64,000 nt of DNA, taken from the NCBI RefSeq assembly GCF_965221945.1, contig NZ_OZ244925.1:3162001-3226000 (forward strand), given 5' to 3'. A program made the position numbers and the translations under genes. The DNA comes from Poriferisodalis sp965221945 (GTDB lineage Bacteria; Actinomycetota; Acidimicrobiia; Acidimicrobiales; Poriferisodalaceae). This document shows positions 34,998 to 44,308 of this stretch, piece after piece. The notes below the pieces were generated by a model that was given only the letters and a program-made list of their open reading frames with translations, had not been told where the DNA came from and made no database searches. Every line of letters starts with the position of its first letter. Within the stretch, counting starts at the first letter, position 1.

Positions 34998-35039
34998 CGG
35001 AGATCAACCAGCCAGCAGTGCATATCTAGGCTCGATCGT

Positions 35040-36917
35040 ATGGCCGACGCCACCGCTCACGAAGCGTCCAGCGGTGCCACAGACCCGCCGGATACACAGC
35101 AGCGGCCGTCGCGCCTGCGGACGATCGTGGCCGCGCTCATCGTCGTCGCCGTCTTCATCGGTGCCACCGTGTTGGCCGCAGGCGACGATGCATTCCAATT
35201 CTTCGATTCGGGGCCAAGATCTTGCGGCGTAGAGACTCCAGCCGGATCGATCGAATCCGCCGCCCCAGCAGGAATGCGCCAAACCCTGTCACCCGAACCA
35301 GCGCTGCAGTGGACGCAGATCGATCCACCAGTCGATCAGTTCTACCGAACTCGAACGCGAGACGATGGCACCCTGTGGCGCACCAACCTCGTCTCGGCTT
35401 TCATGACCGCGCCAGACGGACTCGTTTTCGTCAGGGTGAACGACGGCGGACGCCGACGATTGCTGGTGACATCGAACGGCACAGACTGGGAAGAACTCTC
35501 CCTACCGCCAAACGTCCAGCCCCAGCACATCGGTGTCTCTGGCAATCGCTGGGTGATCGCCGGACGCGCACTCGGTGACGAGGTCGGTGACGAGGTCGGT
35601 GACGAGAACCGGTTTGATCTTGACCGCGTGGTCGTTTCCGACGATCGGGGCGCGACCTGGACTGAGGTACCCATCGATCCACAGACACCGCCCCTCTTCC
35701 GGGACAAGCACATCGCCACGGTCGATCTCATGGTGTCGGGAAATCGCATTGTGCTCATGTCCGTCGTACGGCCCGAAATGCAAGTGCGCGATCCGTTCGT
35801 CGAACATGGCCTTGCCGAACCCGGTGACGATGTTGTCTTCGGCGGTTTCCGGGAAGACACGGTGATGGCACTGGTCCGGTCTTCGGATGCGGAGGGCAAC
35901 TACGTGCACGTCGAGCTCTCTCTTGAAGATCTCGACCTGGCCGACCGGGAGAAGGAAATCATTGATCGTTGGGAGCACATCGACGCCAATCACCTTGGCT
36001 ACATCCGTCTGTACGCAGGCGATCAGGACGGTCTCGAAGTCGCATCTGAGCTCAACAGCGGATCGGCCCACGGAGTGGCGACTAGAGACGGTTTCGTTGT
36101 CGCTGTTGATCGCGACGAACCAGGCGGATGGCGCTACCTCGCATCACCGGATGCTCGCGAGTGGGGCGAGCTGTACCCGGCCAGCCCGAACTTCGGCTTC
36201 CCGCTTTCGGGAATCGACGCCAATGGCGAAGCCTGGGCCGTGCTCTCGGAAGTCCATTTTCGCAACGTGCTGACCAAGATGCGGTGCGGTCAAGCGCCAA
36301 CCCCCGTAGCCACGCTCGACGGCATCCAGTTCTCACATGTGTCCGGCCCGGGAATTCACGCCGGGCGAGCAGGTTTCGCTGCAGTAGCAGAACCCGTCGA
36401 AGAGTTCCGGTTGCTGTTCGGCATCGACCCCGTCAACGCCGTCGGCAGTCCCTTTGGAACGGTCGCGAAAGGGATCTACGAGTTGCGTCTTGGCGAACCC
36501 ATGGGGGGCATAACGCTGTGGGATAGCGCCGAGAATGCGCCCGTGTATGTGTGGGCTGATGCGTACTCCGGGAAGACACCATCCGGGGTTCGCGAGACCG
36601 GCGCCGATCAGGCGTACCAAGTGACATTCGAAGCGCCTGATACCGGGGAGGATCTGGTCACGTTCACCATGGAGGATCTGTCCGTCGTGTCGGGGGCGAT
36701 GCGCGCACGTCACTTCCACTACGAGGATGCGTCAAGAACAAAGTGGATGGGTTGGTCGAATAACGGCGTCGACTGGAACTGGCAGGACGCGACGGACGCG
36801 TTCGGGCTCGAGACGCAGCCAGGCAACGTCAAAATCGCTGTGGGCCGCGACTTCGTGATCGCATCGGTCACGCCATCGGAGGGCGATCCCATGTGGTTCG
36901 TGGCCAAGACGCCCTGA
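35040..36917 (+). CDS. Large exported beta-propeller-like hypothetical protein
   Basis: 625 aa. One N-terminal membrane anchor (about 28-48) then an extracytoplasmic region. Repeated Asp-box-like and sialidase/BNR-like phrases (LLVTSNGTDWEELSLP, VVSDDRGATWTEVPID, and WSNNGVDWNWQDA) suggest beta-propeller blades. The ending returns to EGDPMWFVAKTP. No catalytic motif is recognised. A short tandem repeat codes for GDEVGDEVGDEN at about 179-190. It ends convergently with serS. Confidence 0.7.
   Translation: MADATAHEASSGATDPPDTQQRPSRLRTIVAALIVVAVFIGATVLAAGDDAFQFFDSGPRSCGVETPAGSIESAAPAGMRQTLSPEPALQWTQIDPPVDQFYRTRTRDDGTLWRTNLVSAFMTAPDGLVFVRVNDGGRRRLLVTSNGTDWEELSLPPNVQPQHIGVSGNRWVIAGRALGDEVGDEVGDENRFDLDRVVVSDDRGATWTEVPIDPQTPPLFRDKHIATVDLMVSGNRIVLMSVVRPEMQVRDPFVEHGLAEPGDDVVFGGFREDTVMALVRSSDAEGNYVHVELSLEDLDLADREKEIIDRWEHIDANHLGYIRLYAGDQDGLEVASELNSGSAHGVATRDGFVVAVDRDEPGGWRYLASPDAREWGELYPASPNFGFPLSGIDANGEAWAVLSEVHFRNVLTKMRCGQAPTPVATLDGIQFSHVSGPGIHAGRAGFAAVAEPVEEFRLLFGIDPVNAVGSPFGTVAKGIYELRLGEPMGGITLWDSAENAPVYVWADAYSGKTPSGVRETGADQAYQVTFEAPDTGEDLVTFTMEDLSVVSGAMRARHFHYEDASRTKWMGWSNNGVDWNWQDATDAFGLETQPGNVKIAVGRDFVIASVTPSEGDPMWFVAKTP
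35574..35609 (+). repeat. 12-bp in-frame tandem repeat (about 2.7 copies)
   Basis: GGTGACGAGGTC at 35574-35585 and 35586-35597, then GGTGACGAGAAC. It codes for GDEV repeats. Being a multiple of three, copy changes alter loop length without breaking the frame. Confidence 0.85.
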
Positions 36918-36938
36918 GGGTTGTCGCTGGTCGGTGAC

Positions 36939-38192
36939 CTACGCAGGCGCACCGATCTCGGTGAAGTTGAGCCATGGGTGCAGCACCTCGGGCACCGCAA
37001 TGGAGCCGTCGGGGCGCTGGTGGTTCTCCATGATGAAGACGAGGGTGCGGCCGATGGCGCAGGCCGTGCCGTTCAGCGTGTGGACCAGGCCGGTGCCGTC
37101 ATCGTCCACCCAGCGGGTGGCCAGCCGACGAGCCGAGTAGTCGGTGTAGTTAGAACACGACGTGACCTCGCGGTACGCCCGCTCCGATGGCAGCCACACT
37201 TCCAGGTCGTACTTCTTGGCGGCTGCTGCACCCAGATCGCCGGCCGCCACGTTGATGACCCGGTAGGGCAAATCGAGCGAACCGACAATCTCCTCCTGGA
37301 TGGTGCGCAAGGCCTCCAGCTCGTCCCAGCTCGTGTCCGGATCGCAGAACGAGAACATCTCGACCTTGTCGAACTGGTGCACCCGGAAGATGCCGCGGGT
37401 GTCCTTGCCGTAGGTGCCGGCCTCGCGGCGGAAGCATGACGAGAACCCGGCATAGCGCAGCGGCAGCTCAGCCCGGCCCAGGCGCTCGCCCCGGTGCAGG
37501 CCAGCCAACGCAACCTCAGATGTCCCGATGAGAAACAGATCATCGCCGGCGATCTCGTACACCTGATGACGGTCTGCGGGAAAGAACCCGGCCTCGATCA
37601 TCATCTCCTCGCGTACCAGCACCGGCGGCGCGACCGGGACGAAACCGTCTCGCTCCAGCAAGTCCATCGTCCACTGCACGAGGGCGAACTCCAACCGCAC
37701 TGCGGCGCCTTTGAGGTAGGCGAACCGCGAACCGCTGTTGCGGGCCCCGCTCTCCGAGTCGACGAGGCCGGTCAACGCTCCGATCTCGGCGTGATCGTGG
37801 GCAGGCGGCTCGCCGCACTCCCCCACCTCGTGCACCGTCTCGAAATCCTCCTCGCCACCCGACGGCACATCGGCCGCCGCAGGGTTCGGAGCCTGCAGCG
37901 CCAATTCGGTGCGCTGCTCGGCAGCTGCGCGCTCTTCGGTCTCAAGGCGCTCCACCTCTTCCTTGAGGCGCCCCGCCTCGGCGATCTTGGCCGGGCGATC
38001 GTCGGGTGCCGCACGGCCGATCTCGCGTGAGGCGGCATTCTGGGCGGCACGCACCTGCTCGGCCTGATGGGTCACCGACCGCCACGTCTCGTCGGCCGCG
38101 AGCACTTCGTCGATAAGACTGGGCTCGGCGCCCTTGCGAATCGCGCCGTCGCGATACGCAGCGTCGTCACGGAGCCGCCGAAGATCGATCAC
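36939..38192 (-). CDS. serS: Seryl-tRNA synthetase
   Basis: 417 aa from GTG 38192. N-terminal coiled-coil arm (about 30-100), then the class II catalytic core: motif 1 region, motif 2 FSSCFRREAGTYGKDTRGIF, and motif 3 LNGTACAIGRTLVFIMENHQ. It charges tRNA-Ser. It also makes the Ser-tRNA(Sec) that the selenocysteine pathway starts from, which is of interest because a selenoprotein gene lies divergently 72 bp away. Confidence 0.97.
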   Translation of the reverse strand: MIDLRRLRDDAAYRDGAIRKGAEPSLIDEVLAADETWRSVTHQAEQVRAAQNAASREIGRAAPDDRPAKIAEAGRLKEEVERLETEERAAAEQRTELALQAPNPAAADVPSGGEEDFETVHEVGECGEPPAHDHAEIGALTGLVDSESGARNSGSRFAYLKGAAVRLEFALVQWTMDLLERDGFVPVAPPVLVREEMMIEAGFFPADRHQVYEIAGDDLFLIGTSEVALAGLHRGERLGRAELPLRYAGFSSCFRREAGTYGKDTRGIFRVHQFDKVEMFSFCDPDTSWDELEALRTIQEEIVGSLDLPYRVINVAAGDLGAAAAKKYDLEVWLPSERAYREVTSCSNYTDYSARRLATRWVDDDGTGLVHTLNGTACAIGRTLVFIMENHQRPDGSIAVPEVLHPWLNFTEIGAPA

Positions 38193-38264
38193 GCCGGGTG
38201 AAGCTACCCAGGGACACGAGCCACACTGCAAACTGTGGCATTCACCCACTGCGAAGGGACATCC

Positions 38265-39986
38265 ATGGAACCCTCCTACGACGTCGTCTGGCCTGGATCC
38301 CATTCGGGAATCGAACACCGGGAACTGGCGCCGCGGCTCGACACGCTGGCCGGCAAGCGCATCGGGTTCCTGTGGGACTACTTGTTCCGGGGCGACGAGT
38401 TGTTCCCGATCCTCGAGCGCGAGCTCGCCAACCGCTTCGAGAACGTGGAGTTCATCGGCTACGACACATTCGGCAACACCCACGGCCCCGATGAAGCCAA
38501 GGTGATCGACCGCCTGCCCGATTCGCTGCGTTCACGAGCCGTGGACGCGGTGGTGTCGGGAATGGGCTGCTGAGGCAGCTGCACGCCCGCCGTGGCGCGG
38601 GCAGCAGTGGTGGCCGAGGCCGCCGGGGTGCCGTCGGTCTCGGTCGTGTGCGAGAGCTTCGACGGCCAGGCCATCGCCACCGCGCGAGGACACGGCTTCG
38701 ACGGACTGCCAGTGGCCCTCACCGTGGGGCACGTCGATGCCCAGTCCGCCGCCGAGATGGCGGCCAATTTCATTGCTCACACCGTCGACGCGGTTATCGA
38801 GGGCCTCACCGGCGAGTCGGCGGTCAGCAACGGCACGAACGGCGCGGCCTCCCGCATCGATCCGCTCCCCTACGACCCAGTGGCCAGCGGATCCATCGAC
38901 GAGATCAACGACGTCTTTGCCAGCCGAGGCTGGTCCGACGGCCTGCCGATCGTGCCGCCGACACGCGACCGCGTGGAGGCTTTCCTAGCTGGCACCGGCC
39001 TGGATCCACAGCAGTCGCTGGGCCTCGCTCGCACGGCCGGCCGTGCCATGACCGTGTGGTCAGTGGCGACGAACGCCGTCATGGCGGGCTGCGAACCGCA
39101 GCACCTTCCGATGCTGCTCGCCGCGGCCCGCATCCTGGCGGACTCGCACTACGGCGCCGAGCACTCGGGCAACACGACCGGCGCCGATGCGCTGATGATC
39201 CTCGACGGGCCGCGGGCGGCAGAACTCGGCTTCAACTCCGGCGTCGGGGCGCTGCGCGACGGCGTGCGCTCCAACACCAGCGTCGGACGGTGGCTGCGGC
39301 TGTACCAGCGCAACGTCTTCGGCTTCACCGCCACCGAACACGACAAGTCCACGTTCGGGAACACATTCCGCGTCGTGCTGTGCGAGGACGCCGCGACGCT
39401 GGCGGACATCGGCTGGGAACCCGTCAGCTCCGAGTTCGGCTTTGGCCCCGACGACGACGTGCTGACCATGGCCCGCTTCAACAGCGGCGCGATCGTCGGC
39501 AGCGTGTTCGGCTCGACACCGGACGAGATCGTGCCCTACCTGAGCGACGGACTGGCTCGCATCACCGGCTGGGATCTCGGCCACCTGTACGGCCTTGGCC
39601 ACCTGCACTACCGGCCGTTGCTGGTGCTTTCACCGATCTTGGCACGCACCTGTGCTGCGGCAGGGTGGACCAAGGCGCGCTTGGCTGAGGCCTTGTTCGA
39701 CCACGCCCGCATCCCGGCGTGGCGCTTCGAGAAGCTCATCGGCGAGTGGACGAACCTGACTGCAGGTCGTCCCCGGCTCACCGACGTCGTCGCCGCCGGC
39801 AAGCTGCCGCCGCAGTTTGCAACCTCAGAAGATCCGGATCGGCTGGTGCCGATCGTGTCAGAGCCGTCGAAATTCGTGATTGCCGTGGCGGGCGATGCGA
39901 ACCGCACGAACGCGTACGTGTTCAGCCACGACGGGCCCCATGGCGACTACACCGCTTCGGCGATAGAGCGGCTCAACAGCGTCTGA
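38265..39986 (+). CDS. UGSC-family selenoprotein (UGA 38571-38573 read as Sec)
   Basis: 573 aa if the in-frame UGA is selenocysteine (residue 103). Sequence around it: SGMGC-U-GSCTPAVARAA, the signature of the UGSC (seleno)protein family. Frames before and after the UGA are the same, with no other stop to 39986, and homology to the UGSC domain spans both sides (GVPSVSVVCESF after it). ATG 38265 is set by AAGGGA 5 nt upstream. From about residue 200 a second domain begins (WSDGLPIVPPT, ending DYTASAIERLNSV), so this is a UGSC domain fused to a larger domain of unknown function. Cys102 and Cys106 flank the Sec, suggesting redox chemistry. Conventional calling would split it into two truncated ORFs. 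Confidence 0.88.
38574..38607 (+). promoter_or_regulatory. Bacterial SECIS-like hairpin after the Sec UGA
   Basis: Directly after the UGA: GCUG (38578-38581) pairs with CAGC (38602-38605), a 4-nt bulge CACG follows, CCCGC (38586-38590) pairs with GCGGG (38597-38601), and the apical loop is CGUGGC (38591-38596). The loop begins 17 nt after the UGA and has G at its second position, within the accepted geometry for bacterial SECIS elements recognised by SelB. Drawn by eye, not folded by software. Confidence 0.65.
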
Positions 39987-40025
39987 CGAGGCGGCCGTAT
40001 AGGGACCCGCGTCGCTGGACGACGA

Positions 40026-40394
40026 TCAGCAGCTCGGGTTGGGGCTGAGATCGCAGCCTGCTGGGTCGGTCCAGAACACCATCGAGGTGCCCATCGCCGC
40101 GTAGACGGCGACGGCGAGCACCAAGCCCCCCACGAACAGCCACGTGAAGAGCTTGTTGTCGAACCGCAGGTGCATGAAATAAGCGACGACGATCTGGAAT
40201 TTCACCACCATCAGGATGAGCAGCGCCGGAACCTCCACCGGACCGAAGTCCACGAAGTACGTCATCACCTCCGCTGCCGTCAGCGCACCCAGCAGCAGGG
40301 CGACCTTGATGTAGCCGAAGTCGCTCAGGCCGTGTTCGTGGTCGCCGTGGTCGCCGTGAACCTCTTCGGGAGCGGTTTCGGTGGCGGTGCTCAT
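40026..40394 (-). CDS. Cytochrome c oxidase subunit IV-like protein
   Basis: 122 aa from ATG 40394. His/Asp-rich N-terminus (EEVHGDHGDHEHGLSD), then three helices with VALLLGALTAAEVMTYFVDF and VVKFQIVVAYFMHLRFDNKLF, the COX4-prokaryotic pattern. It lies 11 bp after the subunit III gene and ends the oxidase operon. An assembly or stability role is usual for the family. Confidence 0.88.
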   Translation of the reverse strand: MSTATETAPEEVHGDHGDHEHGLSDFGYIKVALLLGALTAAEVMTYFVDFGPVEVPALLILMVVKFQIVVAYFMHLRFDNKLFTWLFVGGLVLAVAVYAAMGTSMVFWTDPAGCDLSPNPSC

Positions 40395-40405
40395 CGCTGC
40401 ACTCC

Positions 40406-41074
40406 CTACGGGATCAGGTAGACGACCGCGAAGATCACGATCCACACGATGTCGACGAAGTGCCAGTACAGGCCGATGATCTCGACGGTTTCCGCCCGTT
40501 CAGGCCCGAGAATTCCACGGTTCACCAGCATCCACAGCGTGACGAGCATGACGACGCCCAGCGACACGTGTACGCCGTGGAAACCGGTCAGCGTGTAGAA
40601 GGCCGACGACGAGATGCTGACCGTGTACCCGAGTCCCTCCCGGTAGAAGCTCGTGAACTCGTACACCTGCCCGGCGATGAACACCGCGCCCAGCGCGGCA
40701 GTGCTCAGCAACCACAGCTTGCAGCGTTCCATTTCGCGACGGGTAATCGACGACACCGCCAGCACCATCGTGAGCGAACTCATCAGCAGCACAAACGAAC
40801 TCACCGACGTGAACGGGATGTCGAACAGATCAGCCGCCGCCAACGGCTCCTCGCCCGATGGCGGCTTGCGGTTGCGCAGCAGCAGGTACGTCGAGATCAG
40901 CGCGCCGAAGAGCAGACAATCCGAGCCCAGGAAGGCCCACATCGTCATCTTCTCGTTGGACAGGCTCGTGGTGGGCGGCACCATCTCGTAGTCGTCCCAC
41001 GAGGTGCGCGGGTACGCGATCTGCGGCTCGTCCGGATCGACTGGTTCGACGGCGGCTTCAGCGGTCTCAGTCAC
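40406..41074 (-). CDS. ctaE: Cytochrome c oxidase subunit III
   Basis: 222 aa from GTG 41074, overlapping the subunit I stop by 8 bp. Five helices; SNEKMTMWAFLGSDCLLFGAL, GQVYEFTSFYREG, TGFHGVHVSLGVVML and the C-terminal LYWHFVDIVWIVIFAVVYL are subunit III signatures. It supports subunit I and proton entry to the D channel. Confidence 0.95.
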   Translation of the reverse strand: MTETAEAAVEPVDPDEPQIAYPRTSWDDYEMVPPTTSLSNEKMTMWAFLGSDCLLFGALISTYLLLRNRKPPSGEEPLAAADLFDIPFTSVSSFVLLMSSLTMVLAVSSITRREMERCKLWLLSTAALGAVFIAGQVYEFTSFYREGLGYTVSISSSAFYTLTGFHGVHVSLGVVMLVTLWMLVNRGILGPERAETVEIIGLYWHFVDIVWIVIFAVVYLIP

Positions 41075-43145
41075 CGGTGGCCTCCCCATTCGGCGTGCTG
41101 GCCACCAGCACGCCGTTCCCGTCAGCGTGGCCGTCGGGACCGCCGTCATGATCGTCGTCGTGACCGTCATGGCCGTGGTCATCGTGGCCGTGGCCATGCC
41201 CCGCATCGGGATCGGTGGGCGGCTCAAGAGTCCAGCCGAACATCGAACCGACCAGCAGCAGCAGGCCGATACCGGTGATCCAGAGGTTGTAGATCAGCCC
41301 GAAGCCGATCAGCGGGAGACCCATGGCGAGCACGATGGGCCAGTACGACGGCGACGGCAGGTGCGGGTGCTGGTCGCCAAGCTGGGCGATGTCGTTGCCA
41401 TAGGCGACCCGGCGCAACTTGCCGCTTTCGTCGTGTTGGTACTTCTTGTGCCAGAAGTCGTCGACGTCGCTCACCACGGGCACGTAGTCGAAGTTGTGCT
41501 CGGGTGCCGGCGAAGGAATCGCCCATTCGAGCGTGCGGCCGTCCCACGGGTCCGCCTCGGCATTCGGCTCAAGGCCCCGGCGGAAGCGGCCCCACGTCCG
41601 GAAGATGTTGACGGCGAAGATCACCATGGAGATGAAGATGATGAAGTAGCCGATCGTGGCGATCTTGTTCCAGAATTCGAATCCGTCGAATTCCCCGTAG
41701 ACGCTGTGGCGCCGAGCCATGCCCTGCAGGCCAACGATGTGCATCGGCCCGAAGGTGAGGTTGAAGCCCACCAGCACCAGCCAGAAGTGCCAGCGTCCGA
41801 GCCGCTCATTCAGGTGGTATCCGAAAGCCTTGGGCCACCAGTAGTACATGCCCGCGAACAGGCCCATGAGCGCGCCGCCGAACAGCACGTAGTGGAAGTG
41901 CGCCACGATGAAGTACGTGTCGGTCTGCTGGGTGTCGGCGGGCGCAATGGCGTGCATGACGCCGGACAGGCCGCCGATGGTGAACATGGAGACCAGCGAT
42001 ACCGAGAACATCATCGGCACCGTGAAGCGGACCTTGCCACCCCACATGGTCGCGATCCAGTTCAGGATCTTCACGCCGGTGGGCACCGCAATGAACATGG
42101 TCGTTGCTGAGAACGCCGCCACCGAGACCGGTCCCATGCCGGAGGTGAACATGTGGTGCGCCCACACGCCCCAGCCCATGAAGCCGATGGCGGCACCCGA
42201 CAACACCACGATCGGATAGCCGAACAGCGGCTTGCGGCTGAACACCGGCAGCGTCTCAGACACGATGCCGAACGACGGCAGGACGAGGATGTACACCTCG
42301 GGATGGCCGAATATCCAGAACAGGTGCTGCCACAGCAGCGGATCGGCGCCCGCGGTCACGTCGAAGAAGTTCGAATCGAAGGTGCGGTCGAAGGTCAGCA
42401 GCACGAGTGCCACAGTGATGACCGGCAGTGCGAAGACCAGCAGGAACTGCACCACCAGGATCATCCAGGTGAACACCGGCATGCGCAGCAGCGACATGCC
42501 TGGGCAGCGCATGTTGAGGATGGTCACGAGCAGGTTGAGCGCGCCCAGCAGCGAGGCGATGCCGACGATCTGCAAGCCGATCGCGTAGAAGTCCATGCCG
42601 TTCCCGGGGCTGAACGCCAGCCCGGTATTGGGTGCGTAGGCGAACCAGCCGCCGTCCGCGCCACCGCCGAGGAACCAGCTGAGGTTCAAGAAAATTCCGC
42701 CGAAGGCGAAAATCCACAATCCGAGGGCATTCATCCGGGGGAAGGCCACGTCTCGGGCGCCGATCTGCAGCGGCACCAGATAGTTCGCGAACGCGTTCGC
42801 GAGCGGCATGATCACCAGGAAGACCATGGTGACGCCGTGCATGGTGAAGAGCTGGTTGTAGGAGTCGGCGCTCAACACCCCGGCGTCCGGCCCCCACAGC
42901 TGCAGGCGGACGAGCCCGGCCTCGATGCCACCCACGAGGAACCAGAACATGGCGGCAGCGCCGTACATGATTCCGATCTTCTTGTGGTCCACCGTGAACA
43001 GCCACGAGCGCCAGCCCGTCGCTTGAGTGGGGCGTGCAAAGACGCCGGTGCGTGGCGAGTCGTCGGTGACGTGGGGGGCATCGCCGGCTACCTCGAGCTC
43101 GGTGCCGGATGCTTCGCCTTCTGGGCGATCGGTGATGATTGCCAT
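41067..43145 (-). CDS. ctaD: Cytochrome c oxidase subunit I (A-type haem-copper oxidase)
   Basis: 692 aa. All ligands present: haem a His103 (FTMHGVTM) and His418; CuB His281, His330 and His331 with the cross-link Tyr285 (GHPEVY, AHH); haem a3 His416 (IVAHFHYV). K-channel Lys359 (VPTGVKI) and Glu283 place it in the A family. A C-terminal extension after residue 590 adds two more helices (PSPSYWPIVLAMGL...) and a His/Asp-rich tail. It reduces O2 and pumps protons. Lies between coxB and coxC genes. Confidence 0.97.
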   Translation of the reverse strand: MAIITDRPEGEASGTELEVAGDAPHVTDDSPRTGVFARPTQATGWRSWLFTVDHKKIGIMYGAAAMFWFLVGGIEAGLVRLQLWGPDAGVLSADSYNQLFTMHGVTMVFLVIMPLANAFANYLVPLQIGARDVAFPRMNALGLWIFAFGGIFLNLSWFLGGGADGGWFAYAPNTGLAFSPGNGMDFYAIGLQIVGIASLLGALNLLVTILNMRCPGMSLLRMPVFTWMILVVQFLLVFALPVITVALVLLTFDRTFDSNFFDVTAGADPLLWQHLFWIFGHPEVYILVLPSFGIVSETLPVFSRKPLFGYPIVVLSGAAIGFMGWGVWAHHMFTSGMGPVSVAAFSATTMFIAVPTGVKILNWIATMWGGKVRFTVPMMFSVSLVSMFTIGGLSGVMHAIAPADTQQTDTYFIVAHFHYVLFGGALMGLFAGMYYWWPKAFGYHLNERLGRWHFWLVLVGFNLTFGPMHIVGLQGMARRHSVYGEFDGFEFWNKIATIGYFIIFISMVIFAVNIFRTWGRFRRGLEPNAEADPWDGRTLEWAIPSPAPEHNFDYVPVVSDVDDFWHKKYQHDESGKLRRVAYGNDIAQLGDQHPHLPSPSYWPIVLAMGLPLIGFGLIYNLWITGIGLLLLVGSMFGWTLEPPTDPDAGHGHGHDDHGHDGHDDDHDGGPDGHADGNGVLVASTPNGEATGD

Positions 43146-43174
43146 CGGGTCGTCCCCCTAAGTCCGGGCCGTGC

Positions 43175-44308
43175 TCATTGGGGCAGCACGGGCGGGCTGC
43201 CGAGGGTCTTCAGGTACGCCATGAGGTTGTCGAGGTCCTGATCGGTCAGCACCTCGGAGAAGTCCAGCATGCCCTGCTGGTTGTCCGCGCGGGCCGGCTT
43301 CATGTTCGGCGCATTGCGCACCCACTCACGAAGCTTGGCGATGTTGAGGCTGCCGTCGGGCAGGTACGTGTCGTACAGCGCCCCGGCGAACGCCGTGCGG
43401 CCCATCAGGTTGGTGAGGTTCGGCGCGAGGCCTGAGAGGAGGTTCGCGTTGCCGCCGGCGGCGCTCTCGTACGCACCGTCGACGACGTGGCAGCTGATGC
43501 AGTGGGTCTCGAACAGCGTCGCTCCGGCGGCTTCGGGCGTCCCCTCAGCGGGTGCGACGTCTCGGGCCTGTGTCTGCCCGTCGTACTGCTGGCGCACCCA
43601 GCGATCGAAATCGTCGGGGTCGAGCGCAATGGCCCGCATCTGCATGTTGGCGTGGCTCAGGCCGCAGAACTCCACGCACTCTCCGTAGAAGATGCCCGGC
43701 TCGTTGGAGCTGATCCGCCAATCGTGCACACGCCCGGGCACAGCGTCTTTCTTGCCGTTCAGCCGGGGGATCCAGAACGAGTGGATGACGTCGTTGGAAT
43801 GGATTTCGAGGTTGATCTCTTCGCCGGTGGGGATGACCAGATCGTTCGCAGTGACGATGTCGTACTGGCCGTTCTCGTCGATGTCGTAGCTGAACTGCCA
43901 CCACCACTGCTGGCCCTCAACCTTGATCGTGATTCCGTCACCTTCTTTGGCGAGCGCGAACACCGTCGGCAAGGTGATCACGGTCAGGAAGATCAGCAAG
44001 ATCGTCGGGATGATCGTCCACGTAAGTTCGGCTTTGCGGTTGCCGTGGATCTGCGGGGGCAGGTCGTCGGGGTCGTCGGTGGGCTTGGCCCGGAACTTCA
44101 CGATGATCGTGGCAACCGCAGCCGCCACGAAGATGCCGACACCGACGGCCATCCAGCCCGACAGGCGCATGAGGCCGTCGATTTTCTGCGCGTTCTCCCC
44201 GACCGGTTTGGTGGCATCGAGGCGACCGGTGGCACAGCCTGCTGCAATCAACCCCAGCAGGGCCAACGCGACCAGGCGCCAGCGTCGAGCGAAACCGGTG
44301 CCCATCAC
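43175..44308 (-). CDS. ctaC: Cytochrome c oxidase subunit II with fused cytochrome c (caa3 type)
   Basis: 377 aa. Lipobox-like AAGC (Cys25), two membrane helices, then the cupredoxin domain with a complete CuA set: His in NDVIHSFWIP, and GECVEFCGLSHANMQM. A C-terminal cytochrome c domain carries CISCH, so electrons can enter directly from the reductase cytochromes. It overlaps the upstream membrane-protein gene as ATGA and precedes subunit I by 29 bp. Confidence 0.96.
   Translation of the reverse strand: MMGTGFARRWRLVALALLGLIAAGCATGRLDATKPVGENAQKIDGLMRLSGWMAVGVGIFVAAAVATIIVKFRAKPTDDPDDLPPQIHGNRKAELTWTIIPTILLIFLTVITLPTVFALAKEGDGITIKVEGQQWWWQFSYDIDENGQYDIVTANDLVIPTGEEINLEIHSNDVIHSFWIPRLNGKKDAVPGRVHDWRISSNEPGIFYGECVEFCGLSHANMQMRAIALDPDDFDRWVRQQYDGQTQARDVAPAEGTPEAAGATLFETHCISCHVVDGAYESAAGGNANLLSGLAPNLTNLMGRTAFAGALYDTYLPDGSLNIAKLREWVRNAPNMKPARADNQQGMLDFSEVLTDQDLDNLMAYLKTLGSPPVLPQ

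Noticed and set aside
42153..43241. 362-residue plus-strand ORF opposite ctaD
   Set aside because: It is antisense to the strongly conserved subunit I gene and rich in His/Glu/Gln as typical of shadow frames.
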